This document shows, piece by piece, positions 55,306 through 64,000 of a stretch of DNA of 64,000 bases. A program made the position numbers and the translations under genes. Source of the DNA: Cladocopium goreaui (taxonomy: Eukaryota > Sar > Dinophyceae > Suessiales > Symbiodiniaceae); contig CAMXCT020002018.1 in the NCBI GenBank assembly GCA_947184155.2, forward strand, positions 55,127-119,126, written 5' to 3'. The notes under the pieces are model-generated. The model was given only the letters and a program-made list of their open reading frames with translations. It did not search any database and had not been told where the DNA came from. Every line of letters starts with the position of its first letter. Position 1 is the first letter of the stretch.

Positions 55306-56700
55306 ATGGTAGCTTCCGCTGTGCAGGTGGCGAAACGCGCCTTAGTTTCCTTGTTGTTGGCGTTGGCCCACCAATATGGAGTCTGCGTGAAGGTCACGCG
55401 GGAGAGCCCTGATCCTTTGGTGGAGAAAGCTTTCCGGTGCATCATCAAGAAGGTGCACCCTGACAAAGGAGGCTGTGTGGAACACGCTCAGCAGTTGCAA
55501 CGAGCGCGGGAGGAATGGCAAACGGTGAAAGGGAGGAAGGACCCTGGTGGCCGACCAGCCCAAGCTTCCGCTATGTCTTTGGTAGGCAAGAAGGAGACAG
55601 GCCGCCAAGGGTATCGGATTCGTTCCGTTGCAGTGCTGTTGACGTACCATGGCGTGCAGCAGGATCAATGGCCAGCTTTCTTGACTTTTGTTCGTGATCA
55701 TGTTGCTCATTGGGGAGTAGAGAAGTGGTGTGCTTCCATGGAGACATGTTCATCAGGCAAGCCACACGTCCACCTCATGGTGCAATTCCACAAAGCCTTA
55801 GACAGCCGTGTGGTTGATGTGTTTTCCTTTGCTGCTGCCAGACCAAATGCGAGCTCCACAGATCTCTGTGGTGAAGGGCTGTCTGGGCGACAGTTGCAAC
55901 GGTCCATTGACCGGGGGATGTTTTACGTCTTCGCAGACAAAATCGGCACACTCTTTGGCAAGGATGGGTTGCCGTTCACAGAGGGCAATTATTTGCCATG
56001 CTGGGTTCGGTGTGAGAAGACCTACCAAGTCCTGGGCAAGTGGCCGGAGACGTTGTGGAAGCAACGTAAAATCAGCTCAGCCACTTATGAGAAATTGCTT
56101 TATTTGACAAGAGATGGTGTGCTCTCACGCAAACGAAATTTAGATGCTTGCAAGGACCATGAGGATAGTGCAGCTTTGACTTTGGCCATGGCAGAGCGAG
56201 TTCAAAGGATTCGGTCCAACCCCAGCCTCTTCCGGCCGTTTCCGAAAGTGCCAGATGCTGAGGCTTGGCTCAAGCTTTTTCAAGCTGATGCCTTGCGCTA
56301 CCCTATCTTGGTTGTGCTCGGGCCTTCCCGAGCAGGGAAAACTGAATGGACCAAGAGCCTGTTCAAGCGACCTTTGGAACTGAAGATAGGAACTTTGGAG
56401 TTTTTCCCAGAGACCATGAGGCACTTTCAGCGGGCCGTACATGATGGATTGGTCCTTGATGATGTGAGAGATTTGAATTTCCTTGTCAGCCACCAGGAAA
56501 AGCTTCAGGGCAAGTATGATGCCTTAGTTGAATTCGGTTCAACTGCAGGTGGCACATGCGCATACCATCGCGATTTGTTTGGCGTGCCAGTGGTTGCAAC
56601 AGTCAATTATTCAACGAAGAATTTAGATTATTTGGAGAATCACGATTGGCTTGCCAACCCTGGAAACAGGGTGGTGGTAGTGCTAAGCGGTTCCAATTGA
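55306..56700 (+). CDS. Rep-like protein: J domain + HUH nuclease + SF3 helicase (464 aa)
   Basis: I take the ATG at 55,306; the open frame begins slightly earlier at 55,282 but without an ATG. Numbering from 55,282: a J domain at about 30-80 with HPDKGG (59-64); a CRESS/geminivirus-like Rep nuclease with motif I VLLTYHG (118-124) and motif II HVHLMVQF (162-169, two His of the HUH); an expected motif III Tyr near FYVFADK (215), though the usual Y-x-x-K spacing is absent; and an SF3 helicase with Walker A GPSRAGKT (347), Walker B LVLDD (390) and motif C VVATVN (437-442). Known Rep proteins nick a hairpin origin and unwind DNA during rolling-circle replication; J domains recruit Hsp70. The gene is intronless and complete. 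A hairpin and iteron-like repeats lie upstream. An integrated ssDNA-virus gene or a Rep transposon are both possible. Confidence 0.9.
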   Translation: MVASAVQVAKRALVSLLLALAHQYGVCVKVTRESPDPLVEKAFRCIIKKVHPDKGGCVEHAQQLQRAREEWQTVKGRKDPGGRPAQASAMSLVGKKETGRQGYRIRSVAVLLTYHGVQQDQWPAFLTFVRDHVAHWGVEKWCASMETCSSGKPHVHLMVQFHKALDSRVVDVFSFAAARPNASSTDLCGEGLSGRQLQRSIDRGMFYVFADKIGTLFGKDGLPFTEGNYLPCWVRCEKTYQVLGKWPETLWKQRKISSATYEKLLYLTRDGVLSRKRNLDACKDHEDSAALTLAMAERVQRIRSNPSLFRPFPKVPDAEAWLKLFQADALRYPILVVLGPSRAGKTEWTKSLFKRPLELKIGTLEFFPETMRHFQRAVHDGLVLDDVRDLNFLVSHQEKLQGKYDALVEFGSTAGGTCAYHRDLFGVPVVATVNYSTKNLDYLENHDWLANPGNRVVVVLSGSN

Positions 56701-56880
56701 TTCTTAATTTGTTTTGCATAGGCTGACGCCCGACCTTCTTGCTAATGTGTTGAAAAAGGTGACATTTCATGTTTTGTCGCAGGTGGTCAAAACACATGTC
56801 CTGTTGTCTGCCTTTTCCCTGATGTTTGTTTCGTGATTTGTTGCAAGTTCACCAGTTTGCTGCTGATGGTTCGACAGGTC

Positions 56881-57210
56881 ATTTCAAACAGTTTCGAATC
56901 CAGTCAATGCAGCTTCTGATTTTGCCAACGTGTCAGCTGGTTTGATGTTTTCCTTTGGCATTTCTTTCTGTATTGACCATGTTGTGGCTGACTGTGGTTT
57001 CATTTGATCGACCTGGCAGGCTGAGACTTTGCGATTCAGCTGTGAGCTTCGACATTGCCTGGAGGTGCGCTTCCAAGGGCTATTTTGGGCAAGATCCGCA
57101 CAGTTTTGAGTCCAGTCTTTGCTCCATGTGTCAGCAAGGTTTCGGCAGGTCCCTTCAAACAGTTTTGACTCCAGTCAATGCAGCTTCTGATTTTGCTAAA
57201 GTGTCAGCTG
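56881..57210 (+). repeat. Two-copy 60-bp repeat, offset 270 bp
   Basis: CAGTCAATGCAGCTTCTGAT, with TTTCAAACAGTTT before it and GTGTCAGCTGG after it, occurs at 56,881 and 57,151. Both copies are also present in unit 2. Confidence 0.85.
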
Positions 57211-57940
57211 GTGCTTTTGCCCTTTGATGTTGTCCTTCTGCATTGGGTTTTGTGTTGACTGATACTTCTCCGAAATATCCGATACGTCAGCCAGCGTACC
57301 TATACTTTTGCAGTTTTTATGCGCCCGTTTTTCTGTGTGGAACATGGCTGTTACCATGGAAGGTGCTGCTATTTGATCCCTTTAGAGTGTGAGTGCTGAC
57401 GAGAGATCTTTGCCACTTGATTTTTTAGAGGCGATGTTCTGCCAGAGAACGTGAGAAAGGTCAGGCTACCTGATTTTTAAATACTTACAAGCTTCTGTTT
57501 CTTGGCAATTTCCTAGAACTGCCGCTTCTGGATTTGAGCATGGCCCGGCCTTGGTGAAGCGTAGGCTTCTAAGCAAACACGAAACAATCAGAAGATCTTC
57601 AATGCTTAAGGTATGATGCAGGGATGATGGAACCATGTTGGAATGGAGCGCTGAGTCTTGAGTTTCAATGGCTGACATTATGACATCAAGAGAGTTTATT
57701 GACGCTTTGACTTTGTTTCACATTGTAGGTCGTACTGGAGCATGGGTGCCTGGAGAAGCCAGCAGCTGAGAAATGCCACAGCAGCAGACCGCCTGTGCGC
57801 ATTTTGTTGTTGGTGTTGAGGGGTTCAATGACTGCTGCCGTTTGTTGTTGTGTCATACCTAGCGGCAACTTGTGTTCAAGCCTTAGACCTTAGAGTTTGC
57901 TACTGCCTGCGCAAGTTTTGTCTTGTGGAAGTGGTCGCCC

Positions 57941-58138
57941 ATGCCGCCCAAAGCAGCTGCGAAAGCGAAGTCGAAGGCTGAGGACTTGGGATTGGGGGTT
58001 CCGTTGTGCATTGGACATGTATTTTCAGTCAAGGTTTGGAACCCCAAAACGGGGTCCAGAAAGAGGCTTGAATTCCAGGGCCTCACTGAAAGACCTCCAT
58101 TGTGCAGCTTCTGCAGCAAAGCCGAAAGCCAAATCTGA
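57941..58138 (+). CDS. Small basic ORF before the transposase
   Basis: ATG at 57,941 starts MPPKAAAKAKSKAEDLGLGV and continues VFSVKVWNPKTGSRKR to a stop at 58,138. The Lys/Ala-rich start is reminiscent of a DNA-binding or nuclear-localising N-terminus. It could be a first exon of the transposase gene. No family recognised. It contains the ACCCCAAAACGGGGT palindrome that recurs in the transposase intron. Confidence 0.35.
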   Translation: MPPKAAAKAKSKAEDLGLGVPLCIGHVFSVKVWNPKTGSRKRLEFQGLTERPPLCSFCSKAESQI

Positions 58139-58222
58139 ATTGTTGACGATTTTTTGGCTCAAACATTTGCTGCTCGGATAGGTGCACTGCTATTCTTGAT
58201 TGCGCGCGCACGCTTGTTAGCC

Positions 58223-58831
58223 ATGTGTGACCAACTAGCGGAGGTGCAAAAGAAGATTGCTAACTTGCAACGGCATATCAGAAGAGCCAAGTAGAGAGAA
58301 ACAGCTCGGGAAGAAATTGTTGACCAACAAGCTCTGGTTGTCTTTATTTTTTCAGGCTATCGTGCCGATGTCGCTGGTCACTTCCACCTTTCCAGATCCA
58401 AACGTTGCATGTCGCTGGACAGTGCAGTGGCTCACGTTGAGTGGGAGTACATCAGAGCTCCTTTGGAAGACAAGGTCATGCTCATGTTGGACCCTTACCG
58501 ACACTATCCGATACATCGGCTACTGGCAGCCTTTCGCTACCTAGTGCTGTTCCAACTGCGTGAGTGGGTTCAGAAAATGAATTATGAATTTGGAGTGGCC
58601 CCATCGCGGCGCATGATGGTCGACCGCGTCCAGCATTTGCTGCCCGACAGTTGGCCTGTTGACTTGCAGGCGCGGCTACTTCGCCCATTAGCAACTGCAC
58701 GCGGCCAGCGCAGGTACCTTGCGGCCTTCAGGAATCGCTTTGGGTGCAAACTTGGCAAGCTACGGACGAGTCCCCCAATGTCGTTGCAGGAGAAGCAGTC
58801 CAAGGCACGGGTGGTTGATTGGCTGGGTTAG
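58223..58831 (+). CDS. Probable N-terminal part of the DDE transposase (one in-frame stop)
   Basis: An ATG at 58,223 opens a frame reading MCDQLAEVQKKIANLQRHIR, meets a TAG at 58,292 and continues in the same frame, RETAREEIVDQQALVVF, then MSLDSAVAHVEWEYIRAPLE and VAPSRRMMVDRVQHLLPDSW to 58,831. The start is a basic coiled coil; the rest is helical, as in DNA-binding N-terminal regions. It leads into a presumed intron before the catalytic part. The assignment rests on position and strand; I see no clear HTH signature. The TAG could be real damage, an intron or a sequence error. Confidence 0.45.
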
Positions 58832-59188
58832 TGTTGTGCAAGCAGATTTGTAAAGGTTTCTTTGAGATGCAGTGTTGACATTCGGTAAATATTTGGGTAT
58901 TCCGGTAAAATGCTGATTTGCTGTTTGTAGGACCATGACAAATCACAACCTCCGGTTCTTGCAGTTTTGAAGCATACAGTGCAAGTTTCGGATCTCATTT
59001 GTACGCATTTTTGATTCCAAATGCGGACCCCGTTTTGGGGTCCAAAAAGCGGACCCCAAAGTGCAGATGACCAAGGTTTCTCACTTCCTAGCCAAATTGC
59101 TTGTCATTTTTGGGTCTGGAAAATAGACCCCAAAATGGGGTCCGCTTTTTGGACTGAAAATGATCATTGTCAAGCGGCCTTTGGCAGG
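58832..59188 (+). other. Presumed intron with ACCCCAAAA/TTTTGGGGT hairpins
   Basis: GCGGACCCCGTTTTGGGGTCC at 59,022 and GGGTCCAAAAAGCGGACCCC at 59,037 have inverted partners in ACCCCAAAATGGGGTCCGC at 59,127. GGGGTCCGCTTTTTGGAC at 59,138 is the reverse complement of GTCCAAAAAGCGGACCCC. Splice sites were not fixed; GGCAG before 59,189 is a plausible acceptor. Confidence 0.55.
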
Positions 59189-60072
59189 CGATGGCCTTTT
59201 GGCAATGGTGCAATTATGCATTGAAGGATGCTGGTGACGAGCCTTTAGTTATCAACATGGATGAGTCCAGCATTGGGTTTCACTGGGGCGCGTTGTCTGG
59301 GACAGTTGTTCGACAAGGGGCCCCGATGGATAAAGTTAAATCGCAGGCTCTCAAAGCCAGGGCCACATACATTTGCGCTGTCACCCATGATCCTGAAGTC
59401 CAGCAGCTTCTGCCCCAGGTGTTGCTGGGCAACAAGCGTCTTTTCCCAGCTGCGTTTGCCCGGCATGCTGCGGAGCTGTGTCCGCGGGTGGTGGTTTGGA
59501 GAGAGAACTCCGCATGGAATACGCACCGGTTGATGGCCAGATACTTGCGACTCCTCTGTGACAGATTGGGGGCTATTTTGGAATCCCGCCAGGTGTTGTT
59601 GTTGCTAGACTTGGCCCCGTGCCACCTGCATGATTCTTTGTTTGATTTGGCTTATTCCCTGGGATTGCGTCTCCTATTTGTGCCTCCTGGCATGACGTCC
59701 TTACTTCAGCCATGCGACCCTCACATCTTTGCTGCTTTCAAGCATAATGTGCAAGAGTCATGGAGACGAAGAAGGGCTGCAGCTCCAGATGGACAGGTGA
59801 GCTTGGAACTGTGGTTGGAAATTGTCGCAAATGCCACCAAAAAGCTGTCGTCGAAGCCATGGAAGCATGCGTTTGAAAGTGATGGTATTCTTGGATATCA
59901 GCATCGTATTTCTTCTCCCTTGCTCAGCAAGCTCGGATGGGTGGATGCGCCGCCCGTTCCCTCAACAATGCCTTCTGGTGGTTTGCCTGACTGCCTGTTC
60001 CCTTTGAAGTGGCAAGGAAATGTGGCAAAATACATCCAATGGAACCCTCATGCGGTCCGCACCCTAGACTGA
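59189..60072 (+). CDS. DDE transposase, pogo/Tigger-like catalytic domain
   Basis: Frame open from about 59,167 without an ATG; after a GGCAG acceptor it reads AMAFWQWCNYALKDAGDEPL. Catalytic triad (numbered from 59,167): D32 in INMDESSIG, D148 in LLLLDLAPCH and D184 in TSLLQPCDPHIFAAFK, i.e. DD35D. 'P-P-G-M-T-S-L-L-Q-P-C-D' is the signature of the DDE_1 (pogo, Tigger, Jerky) domain. It would cut and join DNA at element ends. The frame ends at 60,072, 40 bp before the start of unit 2. It is carried in the same unit as the Rep gene; whether the two proteins act together is unknown. Confidence 0.85.
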
Positions 60073-60186
60073 GGGTACAACTTGTGGGAAAATAGTTTGT
60101 GCGCTGCACTGGGGGGGCTGTGTCCAGGGGCTTCAAAATTGAAGTGCAAAAGCGGCGCCAGTTTTGGGGTCCACCTTGTCGGCCAG

Positions 60187-60371
60187 GAAATTACAAAGAC
60201 GAGTTGGCAAGGCTCAAGGGCCAGCGCTCCGACTTGCGCAAAGCAATGCGAGAGAATCGCAAGGCAGCTAAGAATGCAGCAAAGCGGAAGAAGCGACTTG
60301 TCAAGGCGCTGTCCATGCAGATTTACGCAGTGCAAAGACATCTTGGTGGATCATGTCCGTGTCACATTTGA
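60187..60371 (+). CDS. Lys/Arg-rich coiled-coil fragment, unit 2
   Basis: Same basic helix as at 51,981-52,205 (DELARLKGQRSDLRKAMREN, then RKAAKNAAKRKKRLVKALS) but it runs into different sequence after the deletion join and stops at 60,371. One A fewer in the AAAGACGAG stretch changes the upstream frame. Confidence 0.4.
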
Positions 60372-61712
60372 CTGAAAGAGAGAGAGCCTGCATTTGAAAC
60401 ACAGTAATAAAAGTGTTCTGTCTCAGAATGGACAGCGCCCATGCTGTCAATGCCGCTCCGAGCCAACCTCATTGTTGTCGTTGTTTTGATTGTGACATGT
60501 GCTTGCAGGGAGATCGGGCAGAATGAGAGGTGCGTGAGGCCCGCAGGAGCCTTTGCCTCGCAGAGCATGGGAAACTACAGTTGCAGTGGTGCAGACCACA
60601 GGCCCCAAGGTACAGCTGGAGTGGCATAGATCACTCACTTGAGTGGCCTTCGGTTGTGTAGCTGCTTTTCACTCTGCCCGGCTCGTGACACAGACGACCA
60701 AAGTGCGACAGCAAATGAGAAACTCGTCGCAACAGCCAGTTTGCTTGTAATTTGCCGCACAGTGCTGGCCGATGATTGCGTATAACATAATCTGATCTGT
60801 CAAGCAAGGGATGAATATGGAATCGGGGCTTGCGAAACAAGATTTAGGAAACCCATTTTGTCAGCTAAACATCTTGTTTTGCCAGTTGTTGTCACAAAGG
60901 GTTTTTGGACCACATTGAACATTGAACAAGACTTATGAGACCTCTTCCCCATGCGCGCCTTTGGTTTTGGCAATCCTCGTCGGTAGAGTTAAGGACAACC
61001 GTCTTTCTATGGGAAGAGATGTGAGCTTGAATTGCCTGAGGTTATAGATCCCGGGTAAGACTTCTGGACTTTATTATTTGTAGCCGTGACGAGGCCTGCA
61101 GTCTTGTAGTTGCAGCTTCGAGCACAGCCATTTCCTGTCCTGCAGCATGTTTGTATGTTTCCTAGTTGTTCCTAGTTTGGTTAACATGTTTGCCGTGTCT
61201 TGTAGCAGTGCTGGGTTCCCAAGTCTGAAGTGTCAGAGTGGTAGGTCCTTGCATGATGTACGGGAATGCATGTGGTGCTTGCGATTTTCTCTGTGTAGCT
61301 GATCAGCCGCTTCTGTCTCAGAAACTTTGACCTCAGGAGTCGGCAGTCATCTGTCAGCTTAGTGCAACACATGACGCGCATTTGCTTTTGACCATGGCAG
61401 CTCCTGGTTTTCTACAAACCGCATTTATAGCACGGCCATGTGATTAGCTTGGTTGCTTTGACAGCATTATGTCAGAGTCAGTCGTGACACTTCGAAGGTG
61501 TTGTAGTCGTAGTTGCGTGTCATCCTATAGTCACTTGCTTCCAGGTACACACGCGCCGACCCAATGCATCTCCAAGACGGTGCAGGCGGGGTGATGAAGT
61601 GTACGGGTGTCGACATGGACATGTACCGGTTCGCGACTCCGTAGTGTCAGGACCTGCCCCTTCACCCCCGTAGACTCTTAGCGCCTTACTTCCCAATTCA
61701 TTCTTAGTAGCT

Positions 61713-61782
61713 TGCGGAGGAGGGTCTTTCCCGACAGAAATAACATTGTATTTTTAGTTCGGGCGAAACCTCCTCCGCGTAT
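61713..61782 (+). promoter_or_regulatory. Long hairpin: candidate Rep origin, unit 2
   Basis: Same stem-loop as at 55,081-55,149, with one change in the left arm (GGAGGAGGG for GGAGGAGGT). The CTCCTCCGC-like words downstream are retained. Confidence 0.45.
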
Positions 61783-61937
61783 TTTCCATTGCAAATGCCA
61801 CCTGATTTGGCTATTACTCCTCCGCAAGGGTTTACTCCAAACCTACTCCGCACATTGTTTCCAATCAGAACTAACGCGTTGCTTTGCAGTAAAACTTCCT
61901 CCGCTGATGTCCTGTGAGGCGGTGGTTTTGGTTCAAG

Positions 61938-63340
61938 ATGGTAGCTTCCGCTGTGCAGGTGGCGAAACGCGCCTTAGTTTCCTTGTTGTTGGCGTTGGCC
62001 CACCAATATGGAGTCTGCGTGAAGGTCACGCGGGAGAGCCCTGATCCTTTGGTGGAGAAAGCTTTCCGGTGCATCATCAAGAAGGTGCACCCTGACAAAG
62101 GAGGCTGTGTGGAACACGCTCAGCAGTTGCAACGAGCGCGGGAGGAATGGCAAACGGTGAAAGGGAGGAAGGACCCTGGTGGCCGACCAGCCCAAGCTTC
62201 CGCTATGTCTTTGGTAGGCAAGAAGGAGACAGGCCGCCAAGGGTATCGGATTCGTTTCGTTGCAGTGCTGTTGACGTACCATGGCGTGCAGCAGGATCAA
62301 TGGCCAGCTTTCTTGACTTTTGTTCGTGATCATGTTGCTCATTGGGGAGTAGAGAAGTGGTGTGCTTCCATGGAGACATGTTCATCAGGCAAGCCACACG
62401 TCCGCCTCATGGTGCAATTCCACAAAGCCTTAGACAGCCGTGTGGTTGATGTGTTTTCCTTTGCTGCTGCCAGACCAAATGCGAGCTCCACAGATCTCTG
62501 TGGTGAAGGGCTGTCTGGGCGACAGTTGCAACGGTCCATTGCCGGTGGGATGTTTTAACGTCTTCGCAGACGTGTGAATTCGTGGCACACCTTTGGCAAG
62601 ATGGGTTGCCGTTCAAGAGGGCAATTCTTTGCTCATGCTGGTTCCGGTGTGAAAGACCTTACCAAAGTCTGGGCAATGTCCTAGACCTTGTGGAAGCAAC
62701 GTAAATCAGCTAGCCACTTATGAGAAATTGCTTTTATTTGAACAAGAGGATGGTGTGCTCTCACGCAAACGAAAATTTAGATCGTGCAAGGACCATTAGG
62801 ATAGTGTCCGCTTTGACTTTGGCCATGGCAGAGCGAGTTCAAAGGATTCGGTCCAACCCCAGCCTCTTCCGGCCGTTTCCGAAAGTGCCAGATGCTGAGG
62901 CTTGGCTCAAGCTTTTTCAAGCTGATGCCTTGTGCTACCCTATCTTGGTTGTGCTCGGGCCTTCCCGAGCAGGGAAAACTGAATGGGCCAAGAGCCTGTT
63001 CAAGCGACCTTTGGAACTGAAGATAGGAACTTTGGAGTTTTTCCCAGAGACCATGAGGCACTTTCAGCGGGCCGTACATGATGGATTGGTCCTTGGTGAT
63101 GTGAGAGATTTGAATTTCCTTGTCAGCCACCAGGAAAAGCTTCAGGGCAAGTATGAATTGCTTAGTTAATTTCCGGATTCAACTGCAGGTGGCACATGCG
63201 CATACCATCGCGATTTGTTTGGCGTGCCAGTGGTTGCAACAGTCAATTATTCAACGAAGAATTTAGATTATTTGGAGAATCACGATTGGCTTGCCAACCC
63301 TGGAAACAGGGGGGTGGTAGTGCTAAGCGGTTCCAATTGA
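61938..63340 (+). pseudogene. Damaged second copy of the J-HUH-SF3 Rep gene
   Basis: Colinear with the intact gene in unit 1. The J domain and motif I are intact, but motif II reads HVRLMVQF: the second His of the HUH is Arg. Walker B reads LVLGD: the first Asp is Gly. A premature stop follows SIAGGMF at 62,556, and from about 62,540 to 62,810 there are many one-base insertions and deletions; another small group lies near 63,155-63,175. Walker A and motif C are intact. Both catalytic changes are A-to-G transitions. The product, if made, would be a truncated J-plus-partial-nuclease protein. Confidence 0.85.
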
Positions 63341-64000
63341 TTCTTAATTTGTTTTGCATAGGCTGACGCCCGACCTTCTTGCTAATGTGTTGAAAAAGGT
63401 GACATTTCATGTTTTTGTCGCAGGTGGTCAAAACACATTTCCTGTTGTCTGCCTTTTCCCTGATGTTTGTTTCGTGATTTGTTGCAAGTTCACCAGTTTG
63501 CTGCTGATGGTTCGACAGGTCATTTCAAACAGTTTCGAATCCAGTCAATGCAGCTTCTGATTTTGCCAACGTGTCAGCTGGTTTGATGTTTTCCTTTGGC
63601 ATTTCTTTCTGTATTGACCATGTTGTGGCTGACTGTGGTTTCATTTGATCGACCTGGCAGGCTGAGACTTTGCGATTCAGCTGTGAGCTTCGGCATTGCC
63701 TGGAGGTGCGCTTCCAAGGGCTATTTTGGGCAAGATCCGCACAGTTTTGAGTCCAGTCTTTGCTCCATGTGTCAGCAAGGTTTCGGCAGGTCCCTTCAAA
63801 CAGTTTTGACTCCAGTCAATGCAGCTTCTGATTTTGCTAAAGTGTCAGCTGGTGCTTTTGCCCTTTGATGTTGTCCTTTTGCATTGGGTTTTGTGTTGAC
63901 TGATACTTCTCCGAAATATCCGATACGTCAGCCAGCGTACCTATACTTTTGCAGTTTTTATGCGCCCGTTTTTCTGTGTGGAACATGGCTGTTACCATGG

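Larger units (their letters stand above)
51902..60108 (+). mobile_element. Tandem unit 1: K-rich ORF, J-HUH-SF3 Rep gene, DDE transposase gene
   Basis: Starts at ACTGGGGGGGCTGTGTCCAG. The same sequence starts again at 60,109, and the two units run in parallel with an offset of 6,631-6,632 bp after allowing for a 1.58-kb block (52,140-53,718) present only in unit 1. Near-identity over several kilobases indicates a recent head-to-tail duplication. The left join falls inside the acidic coiled-coil ORF. I see no terminal inverted repeats at the unit ends. Confidence 0.85.
60109..64000 (+). mobile_element. Tandem unit 2 (partial, runs out of the window)
   Basis: Begins ACTGGGGGGGCTGTGTCCAG, joins directly at GGTGGATCATGTCCGTGTC (60,347) to sequence that in unit 1 starts at 53,716, and then follows unit 1 to the end of the window with few substitutions, mostly transitions. 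The transposase part should lie just beyond 64,000. Confidence 0.85.

Noticed and set aside
55080..55412. 110-codon frame overlapping the candidate origin, present in both units
   Set aside because: It covers the hairpin and iteron-like repeats and overlaps the Rep start in another frame; retention in both units only reflects their near-identity.
58148..58166. TTTTTTGGCTCAAAC, resembling the end of the spliced leader, before the transposase ORF
   Set aside because: About 11 matching bases in a T-rich context; the preceding CCGTAGCCA is missing.

Overview
The window looks like nuclear DNA of a dinoflagellate, most likely Symbiodiniaceae or a related suessialean. The grounds are very low gene density, long simple-sequence and satellite arrays, a decayed Ty1/copia element, a non-LTR fragment, short tRNA-less-looking SINE-type insertions, a split calmodulin-domain-like kinase whose introns begin GC as well as GT, and several huge intronless open frames. 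No rRNA, tRNA, CRISPR or bacterial operon signal was seen. Strand and family calls were made by eye; no database search was run.

Layout. 1-1,967: A-rich DNA, then a degenerate heptamer satellite. About 4.5-16.9 kb (minus strand): a CDPK/CAMK-type protein kinase in at least ten short exons. One intron of about 7.3 kb (7,216-14,525) holds a 5'-truncated LINE (7.68-8.59 kb) and a broken copia element (8.85-13.28 kb). 17-24 kb: no gene recognised, many microsatellites. 24.0-27.4 kb: a chain of unrelated tandem repeats with a higher-order structure. 27.4-36.8 kb: AT-richer DNA with a few unrecognised open frames.

36.8-51.9 kb is one large inverted structure. The right-hand (minus-strand) copy carries an acidic coiled-coil tail ORF, a 412-434 aa ORF with a DSD motif, a 2,288 aa ORF that joins a GHSAG serine-hydrolase-like elbow to an SF1 (UPF1/DNA2-type) helicase core, and a small coiled-coil ORF. 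The left-hand (plus-strand) copy is a decayed 3' part of the same locus, broken by SINE-like insertions with visible target-site duplications. The two copies face each other across a 280-bp-arm palindrome centred near 39,855.

51.9-64.0 kb is the most interesting part: a head-to-tail tandem of a 6.63-kb unit (first copy enlarged by a 1.58-kb block with a minisatellite; second copy cut by the window end). Each unit carries a gene for a J-domain (HPDKGG) + HUH/CRESS-type Rep nuclease + SF3 helicase fusion, preceded by a long hairpin and iteron-like CTCCTCCGC repeats that could be its origin. The first unit also carries a pogo/Tigger-like DDE (DD35D) transposase. The J-nuclease-SF3 order parallels the domain order of polyomavirus large T proteins, but here the HUH motifs look catalytic. 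The second Rep copy has lost one HUH histidine and one Walker B aspartate and has clustered indels, so it is probably dead. Tandem units would fit rolling-circle concatemers inserted in the genome; this is inference.
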